The position numbers and the translations under genes were made by a program. Below the pieces are notes generated by a model that did not search any database, was not told where the DNA came from, and saw nothing but the letters and a program-made list of their open reading frames with translations. Source: SLRI01 sp964402505 (GTDB lineage Bacteria > Pseudomonadota > Alphaproteobacteria > Geminicoccales > Geminicoccaceae). Taken from it: a stretch of 64,000 nucleotides of DNA. Of the stretch, positions 62,741 to 64,000 are shown piece by piece (position 1 is the first letter of the stretch; every line of letters starts with the position of its first letter). Location of the stretch: the NCBI GenBank assembly GCA_964402505.1, contig CAYOCP010000001.1:62001-126000 (forward strand), given 5' to 3'.

Positions 62741-64000
<1,260 letters not shown>

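Overview
The window is high-GC bacterial chromosome with tightly packed genes, frequent 1-29 bp overlaps, and many GTG or TTG starts preceded by good ribosome binding sites. The cbb3 oxidase with FNR-type boxes, TRAP and ABC importers, a type II secretion operon and amide-catabolism genes point to an aerobic or microaerobic alphaproteobacterium, perhaps of the Rhodospirillales. That placement is inference. No rRNA, tRNA, CRISPR array, insertion sequence or integrase was seen, and no stretch longer than 300 bases lacks a gene.

Layout. 1-10 kb: the end of a zinc alcohol dehydrogenase; a TRAP transporter operon (dctP-dctQ-dctM) with trmO at its end; divergent thrS-infC-aminopeptidase P; and a large vWA/DUF4114 protein on the minus strand. 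10-20 kb: a LuxR-type regulator divergent from ccoGHI, two minus-strand membrane proteins, then ccoNOQP. An FNR/FixK-like box lies upstream of each cbb3 block. 20-31 kb: an MFS permease, a VOC protein, a Fic gene broken by one in-frame TGA, a SleB-like hydrolase, a PLP aminotransferase, uvrB, two alpha/beta hydrolases, an SDR and a cupin. 31-39 kb: a minus-strand type II secretion operon gspE-F-C-G-H-I-J-K-L-M, without gspD or the prepilin peptidase. 39-43 kb: a divergent amidohydrolase/SDR pair resembling L-fuconate-type catabolism, and two membrane proteins of unknown function.

43-62.7 kb is a catabolic region. It holds an amidase; an N,N-dimethylformamidase-like pair (small and large subunits) behind a Gfo/Idh/MocA oxidoreductase; a divergent NMT1/SsuA-type ABC importer; a minus-strand operon with an N-acyl deacetylase-like amidohydrolase, a D-threonine-aldolase-like PLP enzyme and an XRE-cupin regulator; a carbohydrate-type ABC importer whose two permeases are fused into one protein; a second Gfo/Idh/MocA enzyme; a GMC flavoprotein with a gluconate-dehydrogenase-subunit-3-like partner; and a D-cysteine desulfhydrase/ACC deaminase-like enzyme. 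The window ends inside an ABC exporter.

How the genes may work together. The strongest candidate for an undescribed system is the dimethylformamidase-like locus, which could import and hydrolyse a substituted formamide or another amide. The cbb3 locus is a complete oxidase with its copper-insertion genes, probably induced at low oxygen. The secretion operon could export hydrolases, but its outer-membrane secretin must be encoded elsewhere.
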